From: Trematomus loennbergii
Taxonomy: Eukaryota; Chordata; Actinopteri; Perciformes; Nototheniidae
Length of the DNA: 64,000 nt
Assembly: GCA_012861695.1 (NCBI GenBank)
Contig: JAAOOA010000006.1
Span: 29,927,811 to 29,991,810, forward strand
Direction of reading: 5' to 3'
Below are positions 11,901 to 22,506 of this stretch, piece after piece (the first letter of the stretch is position 1; each line of letters begins with the position of its first letter). The position numbers and the translations under genes are program-made. The notes under the pieces are model-generated. The model made no database searches. It saw only the letters and a list, made by a program, of their open reading frames with translations, and had not been told where the DNA came from.

Positions 11901-12082
11901 TCCGCTTAGCTGAAGAGAAAAAGGATGGCGAGGCCTCCTTTTAAACGGTGTGATGCGGCGCGCATTCAGGTAGGCCCGCCCTGGGCCGGCTACGTCTATA
12001 GAAGTCTCAGTGGGAGAATGCACGCGGGATAAGGTAGTACCCATAGAGTTCAGTAGAGGGCGGAGCCTGTGAGAGATATAAC
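11897..12082 (-). repeat. DIRS right inverted terminal repeat
   Basis: Reverse complement of about 5690-5871 with a few substitutions. It ends GGAGCCTGTGAGAGATATAAC. It marks the 5' end of the minus-strand element just upstream of ORF1. Confidence 0.9.
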
Positions 12083-12138
12083 CCTGATTCATGCATTCAT
12101 CACATCACGACTCACTACTGCAATAGCATCCTCTACGG
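12083..12138 (+). pseudogene. L2-like LINE RT, piece 2 of 3
   Basis: It encodes IHAFITSRL followed, after a one-base frameshift, by YCNSILYG, the conserved L2 RT stretch. It continues piece 1 (5591-5656) and is interrupted right after LYG by the hAT at 12139. The last eight bases, CTCTACGG (12131-12138), are the hAT target duplication. Confidence 0.85.
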
Positions 12139-12239
12139 CAGTGGTCACCAACCAGTCGACCGCAGTGTGGTGCGGGTAGATCGCGCACCGTTAAAAAAAA
12201 ATAACAAAAGAAAGAAAAGTACAAAAACTATCATCCACC

Positions 12240-15200
12240 CAACCCGGTATCACGGCAAGACGTGAACATGTGACGATTTACCATGCTGGGAGACGTGAAG
12301 ATGTCACGATTTCGTCCCTTCAAACGTGACAGTTACACGGTATTGTTAACATGGCCCAACCAGTGGAGATATACCTGGAAATGCCAAGCAAATGCTACCC
12401 CGAAGGTCGGTTGTTATTGTCAATATTAATATAATAATGATTTATTTTGTAATAGTCACACTCGTGGGTGAGGAGGCGGGCAGCAGAGTTCTGGATATGT
12501 TGGAGTTTATTGAGGAGGTTGGATGGTATGCCATAGAGCAGTGGTCACCAACCTTTTTAAGGTTTTTTACTAACCGGTGTCAGTATGTAGTTATTCCGGC
12601 ATCATTTTGAAACGTGTATTACAATTAAATCCCGGTAAAATATGTTCATTTTGTTGTAGTTGGTATCTACCATAAGTGCAGTGAGTTCAAAGATATGCAG
12701 CATCACTTGAAGTCAGTCTATTATTTTCGGGAGCGACAGGTAATGTCTCAAAGATACGTCAATCAAGTGGCACCTGCTAACGGGGTGGTGGATGCAACCC
12801 GGTATCACGGCAAGACGTGAACATGTGACGATCTACCATGCTGGGAGACGTGAATATGTCACGGTTTCGTCCCTTCAAACGTGACAGTTACACGGTATTG
12901 TTAACATGGCCCAACCAGTGGAGAAATACCCGGAAATGCCAAGCAAATGCTACCCCGACGGTCGGTTGTTATTGTCAATATTAATATAATAATGATTTAT
13001 TTTGTAATAGTCACACTCGATTTCGCCAATTTTCATGTGGCCCTAGCTGGTCGACACCTCTTTTAGCAGAAACAAAGGCTACATTAATGTATTAAATTGA
13101 TGTTAATCCATGTGTGTGGATGTGGAATTAACGGACGTGACGTTGTGCGATTGCGTTGCCAGGCAACAGCTTTGGTTCATGTTAATTTACAAACTCTTCA
13201 ACTAGAACCGTAGTTATATTTAAAAACATTTTAGAAGAACTCACAAAATACTTTAATGTAAATTTAAATTTAAATTTAAATGTGAAGGAATGTGTGTATA
13301 ACAAAATACATCCGTCATAAAAAATACCAGAAACAGACGTAGGCAAGGTCCTCAGTTCGATGGTTTAGCTGCAATGCACGTTGGGAAATGGTGTTTATGC
13401 GATGTGAAATCCGAAAACATTTTTTTAAATAAAATAATACTTTATTCCGAGTGTGCTTGCTTTTCTCTTTGAAAGTCATCACATAACGGCATTGTAATAC
13501 ACGGTTCGGCTGCATTAAATATTACATATCTGCCGTAGTTCTCTATTTATAGAGCCCTGATGAGAAGACTTCTAGACAAACAGGAAGCACTGCCGCCAAA
13601 ACTGAAAACGTGACGTGGATCATAAATATATCAGCAATTAAACAACATCTTACATTTCTTTTCACACAATACGTCTCCTTGCAGTATCAATACTAATTCG
13701 GCTGACTTTTATATTTGATCCAATTGGTAGATAGGTTATATTTACACCATAACGGTGCACAGCTGATAGAAAAGCACTTGTAGTTTTTAAAGATATTACT
13801 GATTTTCTTTGAATAGTCAGGGGATTTGGGTGATGGGAGACACATCTATGGATTCAGAATCTCAATAGCTTACTGTTAAATGACGGATATACCTTTCTGT
13901 CTGTGATGTTTTACAAATCAGATATTAGAAGTAAAACATATGAAATAATATAGCAATATCCTGTACAATTATGTGAAAACATGAATAAAACTACACATCT
14001 TCAGATGTTATACATACACAAGTGTCCTACACTAATAATACAAAGTTATTATGGCTGTGTGCACCGCCTAGTGGTTAAAGCACGTTATTGAATTAGTTGT
14101 GTATATGATATGTCAAAATCTTGAAATCTTGAAAGGGATATGCAAAATAGCCATTATATACAGTCTTTAATTAACTATTAGTAGAGAATAACGAGTAATG
14201 AATATACATTATAGGGATCTGCAGATAAATGTTTAGTCTTCTCAAGCAGCAACTATCAAATATCTCTCCTGATTGTTGGCACTTGACAATCACCTTTCCC
14301 TGAATTTTACTCAGGTGTAACTAAAGCCTGATTTAAGGGTTGTTTATATTTCACATCATTAATCAGAATCTGCAAAGTCACTAAAATAAATGTAGTGGAG
14401 TAAAAATACCAGGTTAACCTCTGAACTGTAGTGGAGTAGAATGCTGTTTTGTTTAGTAATGGATATTGAATATGGAATAAAGGTTTTGACAAGACCTGGT
14501 GTAACAATAATCAAAAAGGACATTAAAAGAGCTCCAGATGTCAATGATCTAAACAAAACAGCACACCTGAAATGTATATTTAAATACTTTATTAAGGGCA
14601 GTGAATTAGTTTTTTCTGTATGTTTTTCAAATCAGTGTTATACAGTAAGTGTCATAGACAGTGTTACATTGCTATTATTATCCTTAAAATATATGTAAAA
14701 CAAAACCACTTATGATCTTTTTATTTGAGTGGTTTACTAATGACAGTTAATTCTGTTTTTGCTATTGATGGTTTCCTTTTTGTGAAAAATAATAAAATAA
14801 TAAAATTCAATAACGTGAATAAAATAGAGAACTACGGCAGATATGTCATATTTAATGCAGCCGAACCGTGTATTACAATGCCGTTATGTGATGACTTTCA
14901 AAGAGAAAAGCAAGCACACTCGGAATAAAGTATTATTTAATTTTTTTTAAATGTTTTCGGATTTCACATCGCATAAACACCATTTCCCAACGTGCATTGC
15001 GGCTAAACCATCGAATCATCGAACTGAGGACCTTGCCTACGTCTGTTTCCGGTATTTTTTATGACGTTTGTATTTTGTTATACACACATTCCTTCACATT
15101 TAAATTTAAATTTACATTAAAGTATTTCGTGAGGCCTTCTAAAATGTTTTTAAATATAACTACGGTTCTAGTTGAAGAGTTTGTAAATTAACATGAACCA

Positions 15201-15577
15201 AAGCTGTTGCCTGGCAACGCAATCGCACAACGTCACGTCCGTTAATTCCACATCCACACACATGGATTAACATCAATTTAATACATTAATGTAGCCTTTG
15301 TTTCTGCTAAAAGAGGTGTCGACCAGCTAGGGCCACATGAAAATTGGCGAAATCGAGTGTGACTATTACAAAATAAATCATTATTATATTAATATTGACA
15401 ATAACAACCGACCGTCGGGTAGCATTTGCTTGGCATTTCCGGGTATTTCTCCACTGGTTGGGCCATGTTAACAATACCGTGTAACTGTCACGTTTGAAGG
15501 GACGAAACCGTGACATATTCACGTCTCCCAGCATGGTAGATCGTCACATGTTCACGTCTTGCCGTGATACCGGGTTG
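12240..15577. mobile_element. Long-TIR foldback element 'FB', copy 1, rearranged
   Basis: It starts CAACCCGGTATCACGGCAAG and ends with the exact complement. The target duplication is CATCCACC at 12232-12239 and 15578-15585. The right arm is about 760 bp (14817-15577). The left arm is present twice: a first 227-bp piece (12240-12466), then, after 328 bp of inverted flank, a full copy (12795-13560). The loop (about 13560-14817) has no ORF of note. The same family occurs at 31148-33779 and as a fragment at 35155-35335. Termini and 8-bp duplication do not let me name the superfamily. Confidence 0.85.
12467..13560. repeat. Left arm of large inverted duplication
   Basis: Reverse complement of about 14817-15907. 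It comprises, in order, minus-strand L2 sequence (12467-12538), the hAT-C right end inverted (12539-12786), an inverted copy of the target duplication (GGTGGATG, 12787-12794) and an FB arm (12795-13560). Because it includes sequence outside the FB element, the symmetry is not just the element's own TIR. Confidence 0.88.
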
Positions 15578-15907
15578 CATCCACCACCCCGTTAGCAGGT
15601 GCCACTTGATTGACGTATCTTTGAGACATTACCTGTCGCTCCCGAAAATAATAGACTGACTTCAAGTGATGCTGCATATCTTTGAACTCACTGCACTTAT
15701 GGTAGATACCAACTACAACAAAATGAACATATTTTACCGGGATTTAATTGTAATACACGTTTCAAAATGATGCCGGAATAACTACATACTGACACCGGTT
15801 AGTAAAAAACCTTAAAAAGGTTGGTGACCACTGCTCTATGGCATACCATCCAACCTCCTCAATAAACTCCAACATATCTAGAACTCTGCTGCCCGCCTCC
15901 TCACCCA
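14817..15907. repeat. Right arm of large inverted duplication
   Basis: The partner of 12467-13560. It runs from the inner end of the FB right arm through the FB terminus (15577), TSD, hAT-C right end and into L2 sequence, up to CGCCTCCTCACCCACA near 15907. This arm is in the ancestral arrangement because it joins L2 collinearly. Confidence 0.88.
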
Positions 15908-16350
15908 CACCCGCTCCCGAGACCACATCACTCCCGTCCTCCAGAACCTCCACTGGCTACCCGTCCATTAAAGAATCGACTTCAAAGTCCTGCTCATAAC
16001 GCACAAAGCCCTCAACAATCAGGCCCCCCCCACCTCACAGACCTCCTGCACCACCAGACCCCTTCCCGCTGCCTCCGCTCATCAGAAGCCAACCTCTTAT
16101 CCATCCCCACCCGAATCAAGCACCGGACCTGGGGGACAGAGCCTTCTCCGTCGCTGCCCCCTCCCTCTGGAACTCACTCCCACAACCTATGCCCTGACCT
16201 CACCACCTTCAACAAACTTACAAAAACTCACCTCTTCAATCTGGCTTTTAATGTGTGATTGTTTTTGTATTGCTTGATTTTAATTTGACTTTAACTATAT
16301 TTATTTGTTGTTCTTTTCTTTTCACTATCTCTGTAAAGCGTTTTTTTTTT
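15834..16350 (+). pseudogene. L2-like LINE RT C-terminus and 3' end, piece 3 of 3
   Basis: Continues from LYG with GIPSNLLNKLQHI, NSAARLLTHTRSREHITPVL, LHWLPV, FKVLLITHKALNNQAPPHLT and LTKTHLFNLAF, the L2 RT tail, then an AT-rich 3' end including CTGTAAAGCG. Stops and frameshifts are present. The homologous minus-strand shred at 12467-12538 is an inverted duplicate of its start. Confidence 0.88.
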
Positions 16351-16650
16351 TACTAGATTTATGCTTAACCTTACCTGAAAATTACAATTAAAAAAGTTAA
16401 TGCAGGATATGTTTTATGAGACATAAGGGCAGGAATTCAGAGGGAAAGGAGCAACTTTGAGCTCTGCTACTAAAAACTGCTTTTTTTTAGCGTCATATTG
16501 CGTCACATGGAGGAGCAACTTTCTCGGACTCCTTCTCTGCCCAATCCGCGGTAGTAGTTTGTAGTTGGTTTGAGCGGTTGTGATTTAGTGAGCTGGTATT
16601 TTTTTGGTAATTTTACATTGCATTTCACCATTTTTAATCATGGTGAGCTT
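16351..16650. other. Unassigned repeat-like stretch
   Basis: Follows the L2 tail. No TIR pair or coding motif was found. Confidence 0.35.
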
Positions 16651-16808
16651 GAGTTTGTGCAGGTTGCACAAGCTCCAGCCTGTCAGGACATCAAGTCCAC
16701 AGTTTCCCTGACAGAAAAAGGACTGGAGCTAGCTTTCGTTCCTGGGTGCGTTGTGCGAGGTGCATCCACCTCCCTGCAGCACATACTCTCCACAGCTGAG
16801 GCCTATCA
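16651..16808 (-). pseudogene. Possible second coding block of P2X7-C-like remnant
   Basis: The minus frame reads ASAVESMCCREVDAP, resembling the (M)PTxxESxCCxE block of teleost P2X7-like C-terminal-domain proteins. It is followed by weak similarity and a stop (ETVDLMS then stop). An AG acceptor-like site lies just before the block, but its phase does not match the donor at 17186, and the expected C-x-C-x2-C segment is missing. It lies next to the stronger exon at 17187-17425 in the right order, which is the main support. Confidence 0.4.
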
Positions 16809-16845
16809 AACAAAACGTTTATCAGGAAACCGTATTACATCTCTC

Positions 16846-16953
16846 TGCCCCCCTTCGCTGCTCTCTCTCTCTCCCCCATTTGTTCCTCTCTCTCTCTCCC
16901 CCTTCGCTCCTCTCTCTCTCTCTCTCCCCCCCTTCGCTCCTCTCTCTCTCCCC
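16846..16953. repeat. (CTCTCTCCCCC)-type simple repeat
   Basis: Irregular runs of CT and C with repeated CCTTCGCTCCTCTCTCT units. Low-complexity Ser/Leu/Pro ORFs here are artefacts. Confidence 0.9.
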
Positions 16954-17186
16954 TCCGGTAAACAGCACCGTAAGACGTAGTGTGGAGTTGCATTAGGTAA
17001 CGCGAGATACGGCTGATACTTGCGCATTAGTTTCTGTTATGGATCAGTATCAACAGTCCTGCCAGTAATGTTACTATATTATCATTACTACTTTAGTTAT
17101 AGCCTGATATATGATAGCTAACTTTACAATGTTGTGATGTGACCGACGTTAGCTAACATTAACTGTAGCTAACGCCGGTCACTCAC

Positions 17187-17425
17187 CAAGACAGCTGCCC
17201 TGTTCTCCACTGATTCTCCTCACACCACAGCTCAATTTCTCTCCGATGGCCGTTATTTCTTCTAATCCTTGGCTGCTCCTGGTCTCTTGGCCGCCTAGCA
17301 GGCTCATAATTATAATGTTGTGGTCCGTCATATGCATACGAATATACATTTTCAACCTCTTCTGTGTCAAAACTAGCATTGTGATCCATGTTTATTACTA
17401 CATTAGACTTGACGCTCTCCCCCAT
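17187..17425 (-). CDS. First-exon candidate of a P2X purinoceptor 7-like (C-terminal-domain) protein
   Basis: An open minus-strand frame starts at Met 17425 (an internal Met at 17389 begins MDHNASFDTEEVENVYSYAY). It continues with DGPQHYNYEPARRPRDQEQP and ends ...REIELWCEENQWRTGQLS at a good splice donor (CTTG|GTGAGT; GTGAGT on 17186-17181). The arrangement YxGPxxYxxEPARR...WC resembles the N-terminus of the numerous short teleost proteins named P2X purinoceptor 7-like, which carry the zinc-binding P2X7 cytoplasmic domain. Downstream exons are not intact in this window, so it is probably an isolated or decayed copy. The family assignment is from memory of motifs. Confidence 0.5.
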
Positions 17426-18118
17426 GTGACGTCACACGCGGGTGGTCTTTTTTTATGCGGAAGTAAAAATGTCTTACAAAAACGACGCCAGATGTCACTG
17501 TAGTGTATATTTATGTATATTTTTGGGAAAATCTAATGTATACATCATTTTCCTACACATTTATTCACTGGGGTCTCTAACCTGCAAGTTGCTCTTTAAG
17601 CATTATTCTAAATTGTATAGATTTTAGGGATATGAAGCAGATCATCATATCACAATAAGCTAAATTCGCAAATGTAAACACTATGGGACCATTTCGGTTG
17701 CAGAGTTTAAATGGTTGATATTGGCATGTCCTCTGCTCTTGATTATGACATTATAATAACAGAACAGTGGGAATAAATGCATTTTAGACAGACCTTTTAC
17801 TCAATGGATCATTGTTCTTTGGAAAGTCTGTGACAACAATAAACTAAACCCCTAATTCCCTCCCATTCTGACAGTAAATTATGATAGTTTTCAGACCCAA
17901 ATGATGAATTAAGAACATTATATCCACAGCCGTGCTAAAAGGTTGTTGATAATGACGGCTGCTGTGGCACTGTTGGAAAGCCCTGCCGATGGATAGATAG
18001 CCGGTGGAATTGCATTTCTCCCGCCGTTCATCAACAGGTCTACAGACTGCTGGAGCACGGTGGAGTATTGATATGCAAACAGATGACTCCATTTAAAGCT
18101 AACTGTGAGAGTGCAATT
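17426..18118. other. Unassigned AT-rich stretch
   Basis: No ORF, TIR or RNA gene recognised. Confidence 0.4.
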
Positions 18119-18133
18119 CAGGCTCCAGTTTCA

Positions 18134-18296
18134 AATCAAAATCTTTTTATTTAGTTTCGACAATCCATAAGCAGTGTTTGTCATATAGTAATGGTAAACA
18201 TAATATTGCCAATACAAATGAGCCATTGGTCTGTGCTGATTGTATGTACAAAAGGTAAAATAAAAAAACAAGAAAAACACAAACAAACAATAACAA
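18134..18296 (-). mobile_element. Short retroposon with 15-bp target duplication
   Basis: A 163-bp insert between direct repeats CAGGCTCCAGTTTCA at 18119-18133 and 18297-18311. On the minus strand it ends in AAATAAAAAGATTTTGATTTG, a LINE-like A-rich tail next to the duplication. A 15-bp TSD plus an A-rich 3' end fits target-primed reverse transcription of a 5'-truncated LINE or its SINE. No tRNA-like promoter is visible, so the family is unknown. Confidence 0.75.
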
Positions 18297-18326
18297 CAGG
18301 CTCCAGTTTCACTCACTAGAATTTAG

Positions 18327-18838
18327 TTTCACAATAATTGCGATTACAGCCTATACAGGAACAGAAAGTACTGAAACCATTCTTTGTCTTCATCATTGTG
18401 AGCATTTTCTTCTGTTTCTCTCTTGCCTGTAATCATCGCTGCATGTTTTTGCAAAGATCATCTGACAATCAAACAGCTGAGTGTAATGTCTTATTTCCGT
18501 GGGAGGCCCTTTTTGAGTTTACATAAATTGGCTAGCAACAAAACGCTTGATGGTTCTGTGATCACGCCCAAATATCTCAGCTATTTCCAGAGTGCTGCAT
18601 CCCTGTGAAAGGTTTTTAAAATGTTTAACTTTTCAGAGTCATGTAAATCTAGTTTTTTGGCCTATTGTGCATGAGACTAAGGAGCATCATCATAATTATG
18701 CACACCTTCATGTAGGGTGTTGATCTCCTTAGGCCATACCCTCCGTCATTACACAAATGCACAAGTTTAAACAGCTTGGAGTTGGGAAATATGCATAAAA
18801 ATTACGATATGGTAAAAATACTCACTTGCCTAATAATT
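18327..18838 (-). pseudogene. Tc1/mariner-like transposase relic
   Basis: The minus strand at about 18620-18400 encodes a helix-turn-helix (TLEIAEIFGRDHRTIKRFVA) typical of the N-terminal DNA-binding domain of Tc1-like transposases, followed by stops. Weak inverted termini (CACAATAATTGCG near 18327 and CCTAATAATTGTG near 18838) suggest a decayed element of about 510 bp. The catalytic DDE part is absent. Confidence 0.6.
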
Positions 18839-19985
18839 GTGTATCTGGGAGGCTGTTGCTCAGGAGGCAGATCGTTGTCCCCCAGTTCGAAGGACAGTTT
18901 TTCAACCCCCTGTTAATATGTCAACATTCCTTTGGTTAAGATACTAACCCTAACCCCAAATGTCAAAGGTGTGTAAATGTGTTTGAATGATAGTTTTCCT
19001 GAGCATATGTGTAAAAGTGCTATAAGGGGTCACATAGTAGAAAACATTATGAATTGGCATCCATTAGCCACTCCATGTCATCTCACAGCATTTGTTTGGA
19101 CCACTTTCATTTTCAAACTTCATTTTGATTTCAATTACACTTGCTCAAAGTTTCATGAATGGACCTTGTACGGTTGTACTGCTGTGACAAAATTGTAATT
19201 ATATCTGTCCAATGTACAGTTATAAAAAGCTAGCAAAGTTCTTAAAACTTGGTCTGTGGTAGGTTTCCCCTGACGCACATTTTTTGCCATCATGACAAAC
19301 ACTCTCACAAGGTGAAAACAACACCAGGTTCCCTATCGCCGCTGGTACAAAAAGAGCACTTCTCCATGAAAAGGTCAATGCTGTATAAGTGCTGCATGTG
19401 CTACATGTATATAAATCTCATGTGTACTTAAAAGAAAAGTGCTAGGATGAATGACAAAAAACTCGAGGTTGTGTCGTCAATTTGGCGGTCGAACGTTCAC
19501 AGGCGAGGATGGAAGAAATGGCCCTCAGCGGAAGCGGTAGGTTAGTCCCTTGGCCACAGGCTTGTTTTCAGTTTCAGACCACTCTGTCAGAATGTGGCCG
19601 GTAATGAGGGGCACAAAGCGACACAGCTCACACTTACACCGTACAGTCTTAAGGTTAAATGATATGACAGTCTCTAACTAAGTCTTTTTTTGCCTTAAAG
19701 GTCAGCTGAATATTTTATTGCCATCCAGGCCTGGCAGTGTATTGAAATGGTAATGTAAATACCACTACAGGACAGCTTCAGTGAGGGAGGTCCCCTGAAA
19801 GGTCAGCCAGTCTCCTTTCACTGCTGCCTTATATCCATACACAGAAAGCACACACTGGCACAAAAACTCTCAGTACTGCAAACATGTTTCAATGTTCAAA
19901 TTCAATGTTGCACAATTGGACACAAAAGTCACTTTCAGACATACATAAAAAAATCATTTTACTTTGTTTCCTTCTCAAAATACAG
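18839..19985. other. Unassigned non-coding stretch
   Basis: No convincing ORF or element ends. The short ORFs at 18977 and 19249 have no recognisable motif. Confidence 0.4.
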
Positions 19986-20307
19986 AAACAAAAGCACATC
20001 ACTGCAACGTGGCTGCATGCTGAGGTCGAAAAACGATGCATCAGTTTAAACATTTGTTAACTTTCCTTAACCCCTGCATAAAACATAAATATAAAAAAAT
20101 CTGCTTGCAAAATAACCCGCAAAACACACTGACTGCCAATATTCTGCACACATACACAACTTATTATTTAGCTACAGGTGGTTACACTACATCAGTGCAT
20201 ATTAGCTAACATGTGACACATTGTTTAACACAACACACTTTTCATTTAGCCTGAAAAACTGCAATAAAAAGCAATATAAATCTCATATCTGCTTTACCGC
20301 TAGTTTT

Positions 20308-20334
20308 GTGGGAATGCTGACACAGCATTCCCAC
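20308..20334. repeat. Perfect 12-bp stem hairpin
   Basis: GTGGGAATGCTG, a 3-base spacer, then CAGCATTCCCAC. It lies at the start of the repeat block. A related GCATTCCCAT occurs near 23680. Confidence 0.95.
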
Positions 20335-21293
20335 TATCTGTTATGCTACGCACAAAATTATTTATTATTCCGCCGGGTTATTTTGCGCTGCTTCTTCTCC
20401 CACATTGAACATCGCAGAAACTCTGTTGAAACATCAAAACGTTCAGCTCGGTCGGGAATCAATGGCTATTACTTTTATCATTCATAACTTTCATAATTCC
20501 AGAGATACATCCCATAATACATCCCGTTTTTAACATGGAAGTCAATGGAGAACTCTTCAGACTTCAACAATCTTCATGCAACTTCAACTGCTAACTGCTC
20601 CTTCTTCAACTGCTAACTGCTCCTTCATACTTTCACTCAGAAACCTCATTCCAACTTTAAAATGTCACACATCTTTCTGACATTATTCGTGTAACACAAC
20701 TTTTAAATCTGATTCTTACTTTTACAGATATTAAACATTGTTCAGACCTTGGTAAAGAGGCCTTCTTCAGATTTTAGAGTGCGTGATGTCACAGCTAGAG
20801 TGGAGGACAGATTTAATTTAGTTAATCTGCCAAAAAGGCCACATTATTAACCCGAAAGTACACAAAAAGTACACTTCAGATGCTCAAGTTCCTGGACAAG
20901 CTTCACGCTTTGAAATTTCACCGACATCTGTTACGGTTCTTCAACAAAACGTTCACATGTAACAGGTTTATCTCTCATTCAGAACAATAAAAATGCTTTC
21001 CTTTCACTAATCACCATGGAAACCTTTGATCTCTGGACACGTCGTTAGCTCAAATATAAACACCTGTGTAATGGAACACGATGATGTCATAATTCCAATT
21101 GACATAATTAGAGCAGCAGACTAATGACGTGGTCACTGAAGTTTAACAGACTGTCTCAGCCTATTCTTTTCCGTCTGATGGAGACTTCATACTGACTTCA
21201 ACATGTTCCACATATTTTAGACATTATTGGTGACGTATGCTTTTAGTTCTAAAGTTTTCAGTTAAAATATTCTGCTGCTTTTTCATGCATTTA

Positions 21294-22506
21294 GGTGCCG
21301 TTTACACAAGGACAAAACGGCTTGTATCTGCATAGTTTCTCTTGCGTATAGCCCTATTATTTACATGAGGCCGATAGAAACGGACCTCACAAACGATAAC
21401 GGGTCCCAAGGTGGATAGATTTGCAAACGAAACTCTCTGGGGGGTCAAACGAGTCCGTGTAATCGCCTCTATACAAATATTTCCTGAAAAAATAACGATA
21501 GCCCCACCTCTCCTGCTCACTGCTGTAGCATGGCCAGTAGCCATCTGTAACGATCAACTATCAAAAATAGCTGTGTTAATTAAACGCACAAGGGGTTCTT
21601 GAATGAAATAATATTATAAAAGGCAAACCAGAATTGTTAACGCCCAATATACTCCTTAAACAAAATAAACAGAGTCAGATTTCATGCATTGATCCATTAT
21701 ATTGACAATTTTCCAGCCAAACAACACAAACAAAATTAAACAGTCCGCTCTGCGATACACCCAAATTGTCTTTACTGCCTAATCCAGGCCATTATTGTTC
21801 ATTGCCCCTGCGCCCGTCGGCGGCAAAAAGAGAAATGTTTGTAGGCCTATTCAGGCTATAATCCAGACAAAAAAAGGAAACACGAGGACCAGCGTGTCCC
21901 AGAGGAGCGATCTCACCCGGTGTTTGTAGAGAATATCTCTCTTTCTGAGCGCGTCCTCTCCACGGAGATGTGCTTCTTGGTCGGTCGATGCAATATCCAC
22001 AGATTCGGTTTCTTTCAGTTAACTTCCCCGTTGCATTTATCCATATATTTACATGCTGAGGAAATTACTATATCCCGCTGAATACCAGCAATCGCCACAC
22101 ACACTTCCTCCTGTCAGTAGCTACTGCTAGTGCTACTGCTACTGACCATGCTACAGATGTTAGTGCAAAATCTACAGCTCCTCTACCACAACCATCAGCA
22201 ACAAGTGGACATGGAGAATTACATGAACTACATGTTGCTAAATCCACCACGGGGCATAAACAGAAGGGTAGCCATGGCAACATTGCTGCGGGGCTGCTCC
22301 GGAGTCTTCTTCGCTGCTTTTGGTGTATTTTGTGGCGGAAGTTACAGCGCCACTTACAGTCCCGGCATATGTACTACAGCGTGTCCAGCGTTTCCATCGG
22401 TCTCGTTTGAACAGACACGTTAAATGAAACGAATGCATGTGAACGGAAGACTTTTTTGAAAACGCATACTGTGCATAAACGCAAACGTTCCCGTGTGCAC
22501 AACGCC
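21294..22506 (+). mobile_element. PIF/Harbinger-like element with TTA target duplication
   Basis: Flanked by TTA at 21291-21293 and 22507-22509, with imperfect TIRs (GGTGCCGTTTACACAAGG against GGCGTTGTGCACACGGGA). The outside sequence is continuous with the surrounding repeat block. A plus frame at 22130-22423 (LQMLVQNLQLLYHNHQQQVD, ENYMNYMLLNPPRG) could be the start of a transposon ORF, but no nuclease domain is present, so it is non-autonomous or deleted. Confidence 0.6.

Larger units (their letters stand above)
5657..12082 (-). mobile_element. DIRS-type tyrosine-recombinase retrotransposon, complete but defective
   Basis: A minus-strand element with gag-like ORF, RT/RNase H and tyrosine recombinase in DIRS order, bounded by inverted terminal repeats and carrying an internal complementary region (5893-5991). 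DIRS elements use a recombinase instead of an integrase and make no target duplication. Consistent with that, L2 sequence reads from ...GAAAC directly to CTGATTCATGC across the element. All ORFs carry frameshifts, the RNase H to recombinase region has an internal deletion, and a hAT (7531-8731) is inserted, so this copy is dead. The boundaries are accurate to a few bases. Confidence 0.92.
12139..15833. mobile_element. hAT transposon 'hAT-C' containing a foldback element
   Basis: The ends are CAGTGGTCACCAACC and GGTTGGTGACCACTG. The 8-bp target duplication is CTCTACGG at 12131-12138 and CTCTATGG at 15834-15841 (one mismatch). L2 coding sequence resumes immediately outside, which independently proves the insertion. 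Only about 100 bp of the left end and 250 bp of the right end are hAT; the rest is the FB element and an inverted duplication. No transposase is present. Confidence 0.88.

Noticed and set aside
5657..12082. Endogenous retrovirus or LTR element
   Set aside because: Ends are inverted, not direct, there is an internal complementary region, and the enzyme is a tyrosine recombinase (HSTR...RFY); no integrase or protease motif was seen.
12240..15577. FB as a Polinton/Maverick because of its long TIRs
   Set aside because: Length under 3.5 kb, 8-bp rather than 6-bp TSD, and no polymerase, integrase or capsid-type coding sequence.
12467..15907. The whole inverted repeat explained by two independent FB insertions
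   Set aside because: The symmetry includes the L2 and hAT-C flank and an inverted TSD, which independent insertions cannot copy.
17246..17503. Plus-strand ORF opposite the P2X7-like exon
   Set aside because: It is a shadow frame; the minus frame carries the motifs and the splice donor.
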